Shown: positions 25,798 through 33,258 of the stretch, in pieces
Numbering within the stretch: the stretch's first letter is position 1
How the letters are laid out: each line of letters opens with the position of its first letter
Origin: Lentisphaera marina
GTDB lineage: Bacteria; Verrucomicrobiota; Lentisphaeria; Lentisphaerales; Lentisphaeraceae
Direction of reading: 5' to 3'
Assembly (NCBI RefSeq): GCF_028745505.1
Contig: NZ_JAQZZL010000001.1
Span: 372,001-436,000, forward strand
Length of the DNA stretch: 64,000 bases
The notes under the pieces: generated by a model
What the model was told of the DNA's origin: nothing
The model's input: only the letters and a program-made list of their open reading frames with translations
Database searches by the model: none
Made by a program: the position numbers and the translations under genes

Positions 25798-26026
25798 GCT
25801 CAAACTTTATTCCTCTAATGGATGCCCATTTTGCCGCAAGGTAACAAGCTTTATGTCTGCCAATGGCATTAAAGTTGATATCGAAGACCCCTTCTCAAGT
25901 AACGACGCCATGTTTGCTTTCAAGGGTTTAACTGGTAAAACACAAGTCCCTTGCCTCATAATCGACGGCAAGCCTATGCATGAATCAGATGACATCATCC
26001 AATGGATGAAGGAGAACCTAGCCTAA
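25790..26026 (+). CDS. Glutaredoxin (dithiol, CPFC)
   Basis: 78-aa thioredoxin-fold protein with the active site SNGCPFCRK (C12, C15), the cis-proline loop TQVPCLI and the GSH-binding ESDDII segment. It would reduce disulfides with glutathione supplied by gshB, which it overlaps by 8 bases. Short enough to be a minimal glutaredoxin; a GST N-terminal-like domain is the alternative. Confidence 0.9.
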   Translation: MPELKLYSSNGCPFCRKVTSFMSANGIKVDIEDPFSSNDAMFAFKGLTGKTQVPCLIIDGKPMHESDDIIQWMKENLA

Positions 26027-26280
26027 TGAAAGAGCAAATCGAACAAGCCATCCTCGCCGTCCTTCCCGACGCACAGGTTCACATCATCGACCCTGATGGT
26101 GCACACTTCCAAGGCCTCGTCATCAGTGCTAGCTTTGTTGGCGTCCCTTTACTCAAGCAACACAAGTTGGTGATGAACGCCCTCAAAGAAAAGTTTGCGA
26201 CTGACACAGTTCATGCCCTACAACTCAAAACTTTCACTCCCGAAAAATGGGAAGCGCAAAAATCTAATTATATTAACTAA
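26026..26280 (+). CDS. bolA: BolA-family protein
   Basis: 84 aa from the ATG at 26026, which shares an A with the glutaredoxin stop. The BolA fold signature is visible: HFQGLVISASFVGVPLLKQHKLVMNAL, with the FxGxxLxxRHRxV-like pattern. BolA proteins bind a 2Fe-2S cluster jointly with monothiol (CGFS) glutaredoxins; the very next gene encodes one, so this pair probably forms an iron-sulfur trafficking or sensing complex. Confidence 0.9.
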   Translation: MKEQIEQAILAVLPDAQVHIIDPDGAHFQGLVISASFVGVPLLKQHKLVMNALKEKFATDTVHALQLKTFTPEKWEAQKSNYIN

Positions 26281-26289
26281 GGAAATATT

Positions 26290-26607
26290 ATGTCTGACAT
26301 TAACGATAAAATCAAAGCTGAGCTCGATGCTCACCCAATTAAAGTTTTCATGAAGGGTGTTCCTGCAATGCCACAATGCGGTTTCTCACAAACTGTTGTT
26401 CAAATCCTCAGCTTCTACGACGTTGAGTATTCCGCAATGAATATCCTTGAAAACCCTGACTTCCGTCAAGGTTTAAAAGATTACTTCGAATGGCCTACTT
26501 TCCCACAACTCGTTGTCAATGGCGATCTCGTTGGTGGTTGCGATATCATCATGGAACTCCACGAAAGCGGCGAACTTCAGGAAGTTCTTGACTCAGCTAA
26601 AAAATAA
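26290..26607 (+). CDS. grxD: Monothiol glutaredoxin (CGFS type, GrxD-like)
   Basis: 105 aa. The active site PQCGFSQTVV is the CGFS class that carries a glutathione-ligated 2Fe-2S cluster. The WPTFPQLVVNGDLVGGCDI segment contains the cis-proline and GG motif. It follows bolA by 9 bases with AAGGAAAT before the ATG. Co-occurrence with gshB and bolA supports a role in Fe-S cluster delivery. Confidence 0.94.
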   Translation: MSDINDKIKAELDAHPIKVFMKGVPAMPQCGFSQTVVQILSFYDVEYSAMNILENPDFRQGLKDYFEWPTFPQLVVNGDLVGGCDIIMELHESGELQEVLDSAKK

Positions 26608-27002
26608 TGGCTAAAGTCCCCGACACTATGCCCGACTTCAGTAAATCTGAAGACGGGCTTATCCCCGCTGTCGCGCAAGATGCGGCCACGGGTGAAATTC
26701 TGATGCTTGCCTACGTCAACCAAGCAGCTTGGGATGAAACCCTAAAATCGGGTCGCGCTTGCTATTGGTCTCGCTCACGCTCCAAGCTTTGGAAGAAAGG
26801 TGAAGAGTCTGGCAATTGGCAGGAGATTAGAGAAATCTTAGTCGATTGTGATGGTGATTCAATCATCTACAAGATTGAACAAATTGGCGGCATTGCCTGC
26901 CATACAGGGCGAAAATCCTGCTTCTTTCACAAATATGAAGACGGTGATTTCAGCATTAATTCTGAGCCCATAGTCGATCCGGATCAACTCTACAAAAAGT
27001 AG
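26607..27002 (+). CDS. hisI: Phosphoribosyl-AMP cyclohydrolase
   Basis: Third step of histidine synthesis. Seen: YWSRSRSKLWKKGEESGN, the metal-binding DCDGD, and CHTGRKSCF with the zinc-ligand cysteines. 131 aa: the cyclohydrolase alone, without a fused HisE domain. It shares one base with the grxD stop (TAATG) and ends the operon just before a strong terminator. Its place in a thiol/Fe-S operon away from other his genes is unusual. Confidence 0.95.
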   Translation: MAKVPDTMPDFSKSEDGLIPAVAQDAATGEILMLAYVNQAAWDETLKSGRACYWSRSRSKLWKKGEESGNWQEIREILVDCDGDSIIYKIEQIGGIACHTGRKSCFFHKYEDGDFSINSEPIVDPDQLYKK

Positions 27003-27015
27003 ATACTTTTTCTCA

Positions 27016-27050
27016 AGGTCATAAAACTTATGTTTTATGACCTTTTTTTT
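27016..27050 (+). terminator. Rho-independent terminator after hisI
   Basis: A perfect 12-bp stem, AGGTCATAAAAC / GTTTTATGACCT, with a TTAT loop, followed by eight T. Ends the gshB-hisI transcript. Confidence 0.92.
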
Positions 27051-27137
27051 ATTTCCAGATCCAAAAAATTTAAAAAGTTTAAAGTGGCAAATGACTGAAA
27101 GGAAGTATCTTACTCCCAATTAACTAGGAGAGAGAAT

Positions 27138-28232
27138 ATGAACTTTTATCAAATCATTGCACAAGCTGAAGTTGCCGGAGACTTTTGGCAAAGAACTTAC
27201 TATGGGAACACCGTCTCACTATGGCTAACTAGCTTTGGTTTTGTCCTCGGCAGTGTCATTCTTGGCAAAAGTATTTACTGGCTCTTTTCTAAGTTGGTTA
27301 AAGCTCTAACGAGCAAAACTAAAAATACTTTGGACGACCTCATTGTCGACCTCATCGAAGAGCCCATTGTCGCGGCTTTCATTGCTTCCGGCATCTACTT
27401 TTCACTCAGCATCTTACAACTCCCAAAAATGCTTGAAGGAGTCATCGCCAAATCCTACACTATGGTGGTCACCCTATTAGCCGCTTGGTTAATCACCCGC
27501 TTTTTCGAAGCTTTTTATCAAAACATTGTTCAACCCTGGGCAGAAAAAACCGAGAATGATCTAGATGATCAGCTCCTCCCAATTATCCGCAAAGGTGTGC
27601 GCTCAATCATTTGGATCGTGGCCTTCATCATTGGCTTAAACAACGCTGGCTACGATGTCGGCGCTATGATTGCTGGTTTAGGTATCGGTGGTTTAGCTCT
27701 TGCGATGGCCGCAAAAGATACCGTTGCTAATGTCTTTGGCGGCTTCACCATCTTCACCGACAAGCCCTTCAAAATGGGTGATCGAATCCAGGTTGGTGGA
27801 ATCGACGGTACGGTGGTAGAAATCGGCATCCGTAGTACACGTATCAAAACTCTTGCCGGCCGTGTTGTAACCATGCCCAATAGCAGCTTCTCCGACTCAC
27901 CAGTTGAGAACGTGACCATTGAGCCCAGCCGCAAAATCGTCCTCAACCTCGGGCTCACTTACGATACAAAGCCCGAACAAATTGAAGAAGCCATCGAAAT
28001 TCTCAAGGACATTGTCGCTAAGAATGAGTCTACAGAAGAAGACGTCATCACTTCCTTTAATGGCTTCGGTGATTTTGCCTTAAACATCATGTTCATCTAT
28101 TACATCACGAAAGATGAAGACATTGCGCAAACGCAAACTGATATGAATTTAGAGATCCTGAAACGCTTCAATGAAAAGAAACTCGACTTCGCTTTCCCCA
28201 CTCAAACTCTCTACAATATCCAAGCTTCATAA
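27138..28232 (+). CDS. mscS: MscS-family mechanosensitive channel
   Basis: 364-aa inner-membrane channel. Hydrophobic helices lie around 20-45, 70-95, 105-125 and 150-165. The pore helix GLGIGGLALAMAAKDTVAN is next, with the Gly/Ala packing of TM3, and then the beta domain FKMGDRIQVGGIDGTVVEIG...MPNS. Longer at the N-terminus than the 286-aa E. coli MscS, by one or two extra helices. TAGGAGAGAG precedes the ATG. Probably its own unit between the hisI terminator and the htpG promoter. Confidence 0.93.
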   Translation: MNFYQIIAQAEVAGDFWQRTYYGNTVSLWLTSFGFVLGSVILGKSIYWLFSKLVKALTSKTKNTLDDLIVDLIEEPIVAAFIASGIYFSLSILQLPKMLEGVIAKSYTMVVTLLAAWLITRFFEAFYQNIVQPWAEKTENDLDDQLLPIIRKGVRSIIWIVAFIIGLNNAGYDVGAMIAGLGIGGLALAMAAKDTVANVFGGFTIFTDKPFKMGDRIQVGGIDGTVVEIGIRSTRIKTLAGRVVTMPNSSFSDSPVENVTIEPSRKIVLNLGLTYDTKPEQIEEAIEILKDIVAKNESTEEDVITSFNGFGDFALNIMFIYYITKDEDIAQTQTDMNLEILKRFNEKKLDFAFPTQTLYNIQAS

Positions 28233-28248
28233 GGTGCTTGTCTCTCAT

Positions 28249-28276
28249 GCGTCAATTTGGGGTGACAAATTGGCGC
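28249..28276 (+). terminator. Hairpin after mscS
   Basis: GCGTCAATTTG (28249-28259) pairs with CAAATTGGCGC (28266-28276) apart from one G-U wobble, around the 6-base loop GGGTGA, followed by AAATTTTG. The T-run is short, so termination is likely weak. A competing repeat, GTGACAAA / TTTGTCAC (28262-28269 / 28281-28288), overlaps it. Confidence 0.4.
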
Positions 28277-28308
28277 AAATTTTGTCACAGCAAGGACTTA
28301 AAAGCTCC

Positions 28309-28336
28309 TTGAGAGCACTTGCCTAAGACCTATATT
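28309..28336 (+). promoter_or_regulatory. Candidate housekeeping promoter of htpG
   Basis: TTGAGA (28309-28314), a 16-base spacer and TATATT (28331-28336), about 40 bases before the ATG of htpG. No CIRCE element is present, and the -10 is not the C-rich heat-shock sigma-32 form. Confidence 0.45.
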
Positions 28337-28377
28337 CATCCTGTTTTTAAAAAATAACAAACAGGAGAAAATCCCAA

Positions 28378-30270
28378 ATGGAAAAACAATTCCAAACAGA
28401 AGTTAGTGAGCTCCTAAAGCTCGTTATCAATTCGCTCTACTCAAACCGCGATATCTTCCTTCGCGAACTCGTTTCTAACTCTTCAGATGCCATCGACAAA
28501 GTGCGTTTCAACTCACTTTCAGATAAGTCACTGCAAGTCAATAGCGACGAACTCAAAATCAAAATCATTGCTGATAAAGACAAAAAAACTTTCACTGTTA
28601 TCGATAATGGCGTTGGTATGACTGAAGCTGAAGTTGAAGAAAACATTGGTACAATCGCTCACTCAGGCACTAAATCATTCGTTGAAAAACTTCAAAATAG
28701 CAAAGAAGAAAACGCTCCTGAACTCATCGGTCAGTTCGGTGTAGGTTTCTACTCGGCTTTCATGGTTGCCGATAAAGTTGACGTTTACACTCGTAGCGCC
28801 AATGTCGATTCTAGCGAAGGTGTTCACTGGCATTCAGAAGGTACTGGTTCTTATACCATCGAAAAAACTGAGCTCGCTGAGCACGGTACAAAAATCGTCC
28901 TTCATCTCAAAGAAGATGCTGAAGAATTCCTCGAAGAATGGAAAATCCGTAAGATCGTAAAAACTTACTCCGATTTCCTTTCTTACCCCATAACTATGGA
29001 CGTAGAAAAAACTCTCCCTAAAGCTGACGAAGATTCTGAGCCCGAAACTAAAATTGAGGAAGAAACTCTTAACTCAATGAAGGCTATTTGGACAAAAGCG
29101 AAAGCTGACGTCACTGACGAAGAGTACAGCGAATTCTACCGTCACGTTTCTCACGATCACCAAGAGCCTGCAGAAATCATTCACTACCGTGCCGAAGGTA
29201 ACCTCGAATTTGATTCCCTTCTATTCATTCCTGAGCGCGCTCCCATGGACATGTTCATGCAGCAAGAAAACAAAGGTGTTTGCCTCTACGTAAAACGCGT
29301 TTTCATCATGGACAACTGCAAAGAGCTCGTCCCTGATTACCTTCGTTTCGTCAAAGGTGTGGTCGATTCGGCTGACTTACCCCTCAATGTTTCTCGCGAA
29401 ATCCTCCAAGAAGACCGCGTCATTCGCACAATTCGCAAAAACATCATTAAAAAAGTTATCTCTACCCTTAAGAAAACTAAGACCAAAGACTTCGATAAGT
29501 ATAGCAAGTTCTGGGCTGAGTTTGGTAAAGTGCTCAAAGAAGGTATTAGCAACGACTGGGAAAACAAAGACAAGCTCACTGAGCTTCTCGTTTTCGAATC
29601 TTCCTCTACTGAAGCAGGTAAATTCACTAGCCTCGACGACTATGTAAAACGCATGCCAGAAGACCAAAAAGAGATCTACTACATCACGGGTTTAAGTCGT
29701 GCTGCTGTTGAAAACTCTCCTCAGCTCGAAGCTTTCAAAAAGAAAGGTTACGAAGTTCTTTTCTTCATTGATCCAATCGACGAATGGGTGACACAATCAC
29801 TCACAGAATTCGATGGCAAGGCCCTCAAATCTGTTGCTAAAGGTGACCTTGAACTCGACGAAAAAGAAAAAGAAGAACTCGAAAAAGAAAACGAAAACTT
29901 CAAAACTCCCCTCGAGTCAATCCAAAAAGTTCTCGATGAAGATATCAAAGAAGTTCGTTTCTCTAGCCGCCTAACTGATTCACCTTGCTGCTTAGTAGCA
30001 GATGAAAATGGCATGGGCGTCAACATGGAGAACATCTTCAAAGCTATGAACCAAGACATTCCTCATCAAAAGCGTACACTTGAGCTCAACAAAGATCACG
30101 TCATTGTTCAGCACATGCTCAAAGAAGCTGAAAAAGATGCGGGCTCAGAAAACCTCAAAGATTGTGCAACTCTGCTCTACGATCAAGCCCTCCTCAACGA
30201 AGGCTCTGCGATCAAAGACCCTGCACGTTTCACTGCTTTGATCACTAAGTTCATGTCAAAAGCTATCTAA
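28378..30270 (+). CDS. htpG: Hsp90 chaperone HtpG
   Basis: 630-aa cytosolic Hsp90. The N-terminal GHKL ATPase is clear: RELVSNSSDAIDKVR (the essential Glu and Asn), DNGVGMTE, GTIAHSGTK and GQFGVGFYS. The middle-domain catalytic loop reads LPLNVSREILQED. Normal length for the bacterial protein. ACAGGAGAAAATCCC precedes the ATG. Followed by a strong bidirectional terminator. Confidence 0.97.
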   Translation: MEKQFQTEVSELLKLVINSLYSNRDIFLRELVSNSSDAIDKVRFNSLSDKSLQVNSDELKIKIIADKDKKTFTVIDNGVGMTEAEVEENIGTIAHSGTKSFVEKLQNSKEENAPELIGQFGVGFYSAFMVADKVDVYTRSANVDSSEGVHWHSEGTGSYTIEKTELAEHGTKIVLHLKEDAEEFLEEWKIRKIVKTYSDFLSYPITMDVEKTLPKADEDSEPETKIEEETLNSMKAIWTKAKADVTDEEYSEFYRHVSHDHQEPAEIIHYRAEGNLEFDSLLFIPERAPMDMFMQQENKGVCLYVKRVFIMDNCKELVPDYLRFVKGVVDSADLPLNVSREILQEDRVIRTIRKNIIKKVISTLKKTKTKDFDKYSKFWAEFGKVLKEGISNDWENKDKLTELLVFESSSTEAGKFTSLDDYVKRMPEDQKEIYYITGLSRAAVENSPQLEAFKKKGYEVLFFIDPIDEWVTQSLTEFDGKALKSVAKGDLELDEKEKEELEKENENFKTPLESIQKVLDEDIKEVRFSSRLTDSPCCLVADENGMGVNMENIFKAMNQDIPHQKRTLELNKDHVIVQHMLKEAEKDAGSENLKDCATLLYDQALLNEGSAIKDPARFTALITKFMSKAI

Positions 30271-30288
30271 GTTCCTCCGAACTGAACC

Positions 30289-30322
30289 AAAAAAGCCACC
30301 GCTTAAACACGGTGGCTTTTTT
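30289..30322. terminator. Bidirectional terminator between htpG and the gene at 30346
   Basis: AAAAAAGCCACCG / CGGTGGCTTTTTT with an 8-base loop. A-run and T-run flank the 7-bp GC-rich core, so it can end both htpG (plus) and the converging minus operon. Confidence 0.9.
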
Positions 30323-30345
30323 GTTTCTATTCTATGTATCAAAAC

Positions 30346-30765
30346 TCAATCCAAATGCCAAATAGACCTAATCAAAATATATTCATTACCTATATCTAAT
30401 TCTCTGTAATCTAACGTTGTCAATTCCATACCCCAGAAGGTCGGATAAACTTCCAAGCTAAAAATTGAATCGAATTCTTGAATTTCCTCAGGGATCTCAT
30501 ACTCCTTATATGGGTAGAGTTTGTGCCCTGCTTCATAATACGATAAAACTACATTACCTTGTGAAGCCTCATAAAAACCAACTTTTTTAAATTCCGCATT
30601 TTCATCCATTTGATGTAAAATATCTCCTCCACTAAGTCGCGTTCGATCTCCATACATTAAAAGAATATTTGAATCATAATCTCCTTCAACTTTAAACGAG
30701 AGGTAGAAACAAAGACACATAGTCAGAGCCATTATTACTATAAGTATTTTCCATCTTTTTTTCAT
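30346..30765 (-). CDS. Membrane-anchored or secreted protein of unknown function
   Basis: 139 aa. It starts MKKRWKILIVIMALTMCLCF, a signal anchor or uncleaved leader, then a soluble domain rich in Tyr and Glu (KLYPYKEYEIPEEIQEF). No recognised family. GAGG lies 7 bases before the ATG. It follows the amber-split gene by 35 bases and is probably on its transcript. Confidence 0.55.
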   Translation of the reverse strand: MKKRWKILIVIMALTMCLCFYLSFKVEGDYDSNILLMYGDRTRLSGGDILHQMDENAEFKKVGFYEASQGNVVLSYYEAGHKLYPYKEYEIPEEIQEFDSIFSLEVYPTFWGMELTTLDYRELDIGNEYILIRSIWHLD

Positions 30766-30800
30766 AACAAAACCTCAAATTAAATTTTTATATTACTGAC

Positions 30801-32129
30801 TCAAAAATAACATCTTTTAGTTTCGGTCTTATTAGTGTAATCAAATTCAACATAACGGTTTTTAATGTCAACCTTTAACTGTTTCCCCGTCCACATGTCT
30901 TTTGGTATTTCAGATAAGACCGCCCCAGCAATCATCGCGTTAAAATTTTTTGGAAGTCTCTTATACTTCAATTCATATTTGCGGATCGCTACAATAAGCA
31001 ATAAAGCTTGGCGGTGATTTTCTCCCCCTGCCACCCCTCTCAAAGTCGAATAGTATATCGGACCCATAGCTATTCTACGTAAAAGTTGATTCGAAATCCC
31101 TTTTCGCTTGCCCAAGTATTGCTTGAAGTTTTTATGATCTTCAAGTGGCTGATTTTTCACATCAGCTAAAAATGCAGTGGAAGCTTGAAGAAAATCACGA
31201 AAAATAAACGAATACAAGTTTTTTACAGCCATAAATTCAACTGCATCATTCTTAAAATCTTTGAGTTCTTCTTTACTTACATCTTCTTTCTCAAAGTCTT
31301 CATCAGAAACTTTCTCCAATTCTTTATCAAAAATCTCTATAATCTCTGCGATGTCTTCTACTAATTCGAGATCTAACGGGGTGACTTCGAACATTTTCAA
31401 TGAAAAAAACATTTCATATCTCACTGTATCGTCCCACAGTTTTGCTGGTGGCTGTAATACTCCTAAAACTTTTTCCAATTCTTCAACCTGCTTAAAGGAT
31501 TGATTTTTGTGCCTCAAAACCCAAGAAATCCTCTCGTAAATAATCCCTTTACAGGCCATAACAGTTAATTGATCAATCAAAGCCCCTTTTCGTCTCTCAA
31601 GCTTTTGCGTTACATACACAGCTTGCTCTAAGAGCTTAATAGCCTTCCCATATTCCTTTTTCCGATACGAAATCAGTACTTTTACATTATAATACTGTAT
31701 TGCCGAACGAAAAAGAGCTAGATCAAAACTTAGAAATGTGGGTTCGAGAGGGATTAAAACGTGAGGACGATCATTAATACACAACTGAAATTGATCAAAG
31801 AATATTTTTTGTTTATCCAAAGTATGAGTTAAATCTCTCAAGTCTTTCGAACTAACTTTTTTAAAATCCTAAATATTCTGTATAGTCTGCCTCTCCTGGT
31901 TACTGAATCGAGGCACATCTTTCTCTTTCAAAAATTCCTGGAGATCTAAAAAACTATTATTCGGGATTTCAGGAACTTCGTAGCGTAATTCTTCCGGGAT
32001 TAAGGCTTTTAATGCCTCAAGTTCCGAGGCACTAAGAAACTTTCCTTCTTTATTAGCTTCCAAAGTTTCCTGTTCAGATGAAAAGACAAATAAACTCAAA
32101 CAAAAACATATGTATGTAAATAAACGCAT
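30801..32129 (-). pseudogene. Secreted protein gene split by one in-frame TAG
   Basis: Two long minus-strand frames, 32129-31869 (86 aa, signal peptide MRLFTYICFCLSLFVFSSEQ, ribosome site GGGAGGG) and the stretch down to 30801 (346 aa or more), lie in the same reading frame. They are separated only by the TAG at 31871-31869. The second part has no ATG near its beginning (first candidate TTG 31841) and no ribosome site, so it is best read as the body of a single 442-residue secreted protein. The tail AIRKYELKYKRLPKNFNAM...DMWTGKQLK resembles a C-terminal motif frequent in PVC hypothetical secreted proteins. Either a recent nonsense mutation, stop read-through, or a sequencing error. Confidence 0.7.
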
Positions 32130-32152
32130 AAAACCCTCCCAAGTATTAGCTT

Positions 32153-32210
32153 ATCTTAGCTCTTCATTCACTTCGTGTCAATTGACATCCATTAAACCTA
32201 GCCCGATAAA
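32153..32210. promoter_or_regulatory. Back-to-back promoters sharing a palindromic -35
   Basis: The palindrome TGTCAATTGACA (32176-32187) contains TTGACA on both strands. Leftward, 17 bases away, is TAAGAT (minus strand, 32158-32153), suiting the gene starting at 32129. Rightward, 17 bases away, is GATAAA (32205-32210), suiting cmoB at 32302. The -10 matches are partial. Confidence 0.45.
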
Positions 32211-32301
32211 GAAATCAAGTAAATCTATATTTCTAGTGAAAAAAGTTTACTTTGTGGGTGCAGGGCTTAGAGTAGCAAAAATAAATTATTTAAGTTGAAG
32301 C

Positions 32302-33258
32302 ATGACTGATTATCTCGAGCATTACAAAGACGAAATTGACGGCGATGCGGTTCGCGAACTTCGCAAAGAGCCAACGCGTATCATGAACTCCAAAGGCAAT
32401 AAGCCTTACCTTGAACTCATTGAGCAATTGACCAATTATCAATTTACTGATAATGACTTCAGTCAAAAAGCCGTACGCTTTGGTCAAAAAGGTTCGATTA
32501 ACGATCAAGAGCGCGCCCAACTCAAGGAGCAACTCAAGGGCTTAATTCCCTGGAGAAAAGGCCCCTTTGATATAGCCGGAATTGAAATGGATACGGAATG
32601 GCGCAGTGATTATAAATGGGATATGCTCGAAGGCTACTTACCCGACATGAAAGGCCAGCGCATTTGCGACATTGGCGCCAACTCTGGTTATTACATGTAC
32701 CGCATGCTCGCCGATGATCCTGAATTCATTTTAGGTATGGATCCAACGATCAAATACTACCTTCAGTTCCAAGCTCTCCAAAAACTCACTGCGCCCAACT
32801 GTTTACACTACGAAGCTTTTGGTATGGAGCACTTAGTGCATTACCCCAAATTTTTTGACACTATTTTTTGCATGGGCATCCTCTATCACCATCCAGATCC
32901 CGTGGGAATCCTGCGTATTATCAACCAATCCATGAAACCTGGTGGCAACCTCATTATCGAGAGTCAGGCAATTCCTGGCGATGATCATGTGGCACTTTTT
33001 CCCGATGATACCTATGCTTTAGTGAAAGGAACTTACTTTGTCCCAACGGCCAACTGCCTAATCAATTGGCTCAAAAAAGCCAAGTTTGTCGATATTGAGT
33101 TCTTCAAATCTCACCCCATGAGTTCCAATGATCAACGCAAAACGGAATGGATGCCCTTCCGTTCTTACGAAGACTTTGTCAATGAAGAAACGGGTTTAAC
33201 TGTCGAGGGTTACCCCGCTCCCATACGCATTTATTTGCGCGCCAAGAAAAAGGCTTAA
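32302..33258 (+). CDS. cmoB: tRNA U34 carboxymethyltransferase CmoB
   Basis: Transfers a carboxymethyl group from carboxy-SAM to 5-hydroxyuridine at the tRNA wobble position. The CmoB-specific block WRKGPFDIAGIEMDTEWRSD and the methyltransferase motif CDIGANSGYYMYRM are present, followed by MGILYHHPDPVG. 318 aa, normal length. CmoA, which makes carboxy-SAM, is not in the window. One nucleotide-tight junction with the next gene. Confidence 0.92.
   Translation: MTDYLEHYKDEIDGDAVRELRKEPTRIMNSKGNKPYLELIEQLTNYQFTDNDFSQKAVRFGQKGSINDQERAQLKEQLKGLIPWRKGPFDIAGIEMDTEWRSDYKWDMLEGYLPDMKGQRICDIGANSGYYMYRMLADDPEFILGMDPTIKYYLQFQALQKLTAPNCLHYEAFGMEHLVHYPKFFDTIFCMGILYHHPDPVGILRIINQSMKPGGNLIIESQAIPGDDHVALFPDDTYALVKGTYFVPTANCLINWLKKAKFVDIEFFKSHPMSSNDQRKTEWMPFRSYEDFVNEETGLTVEGYPAPIRIYLRAKKKA

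Noticed and set aside
28233..28377. CIRCE or sigma-32 promoter before htpG
   Set aside because: No TTAGCACTC-N9-GAGTGCTAA and no CCCCAT-type -10; the best match is a housekeeping-type promoter.
29337..30059. Several 95-105 codon open frames on both strands within htpG
   Set aside because: Low-complexity shadows of the htpG frame with no ribosome sites and no recognisable domain.
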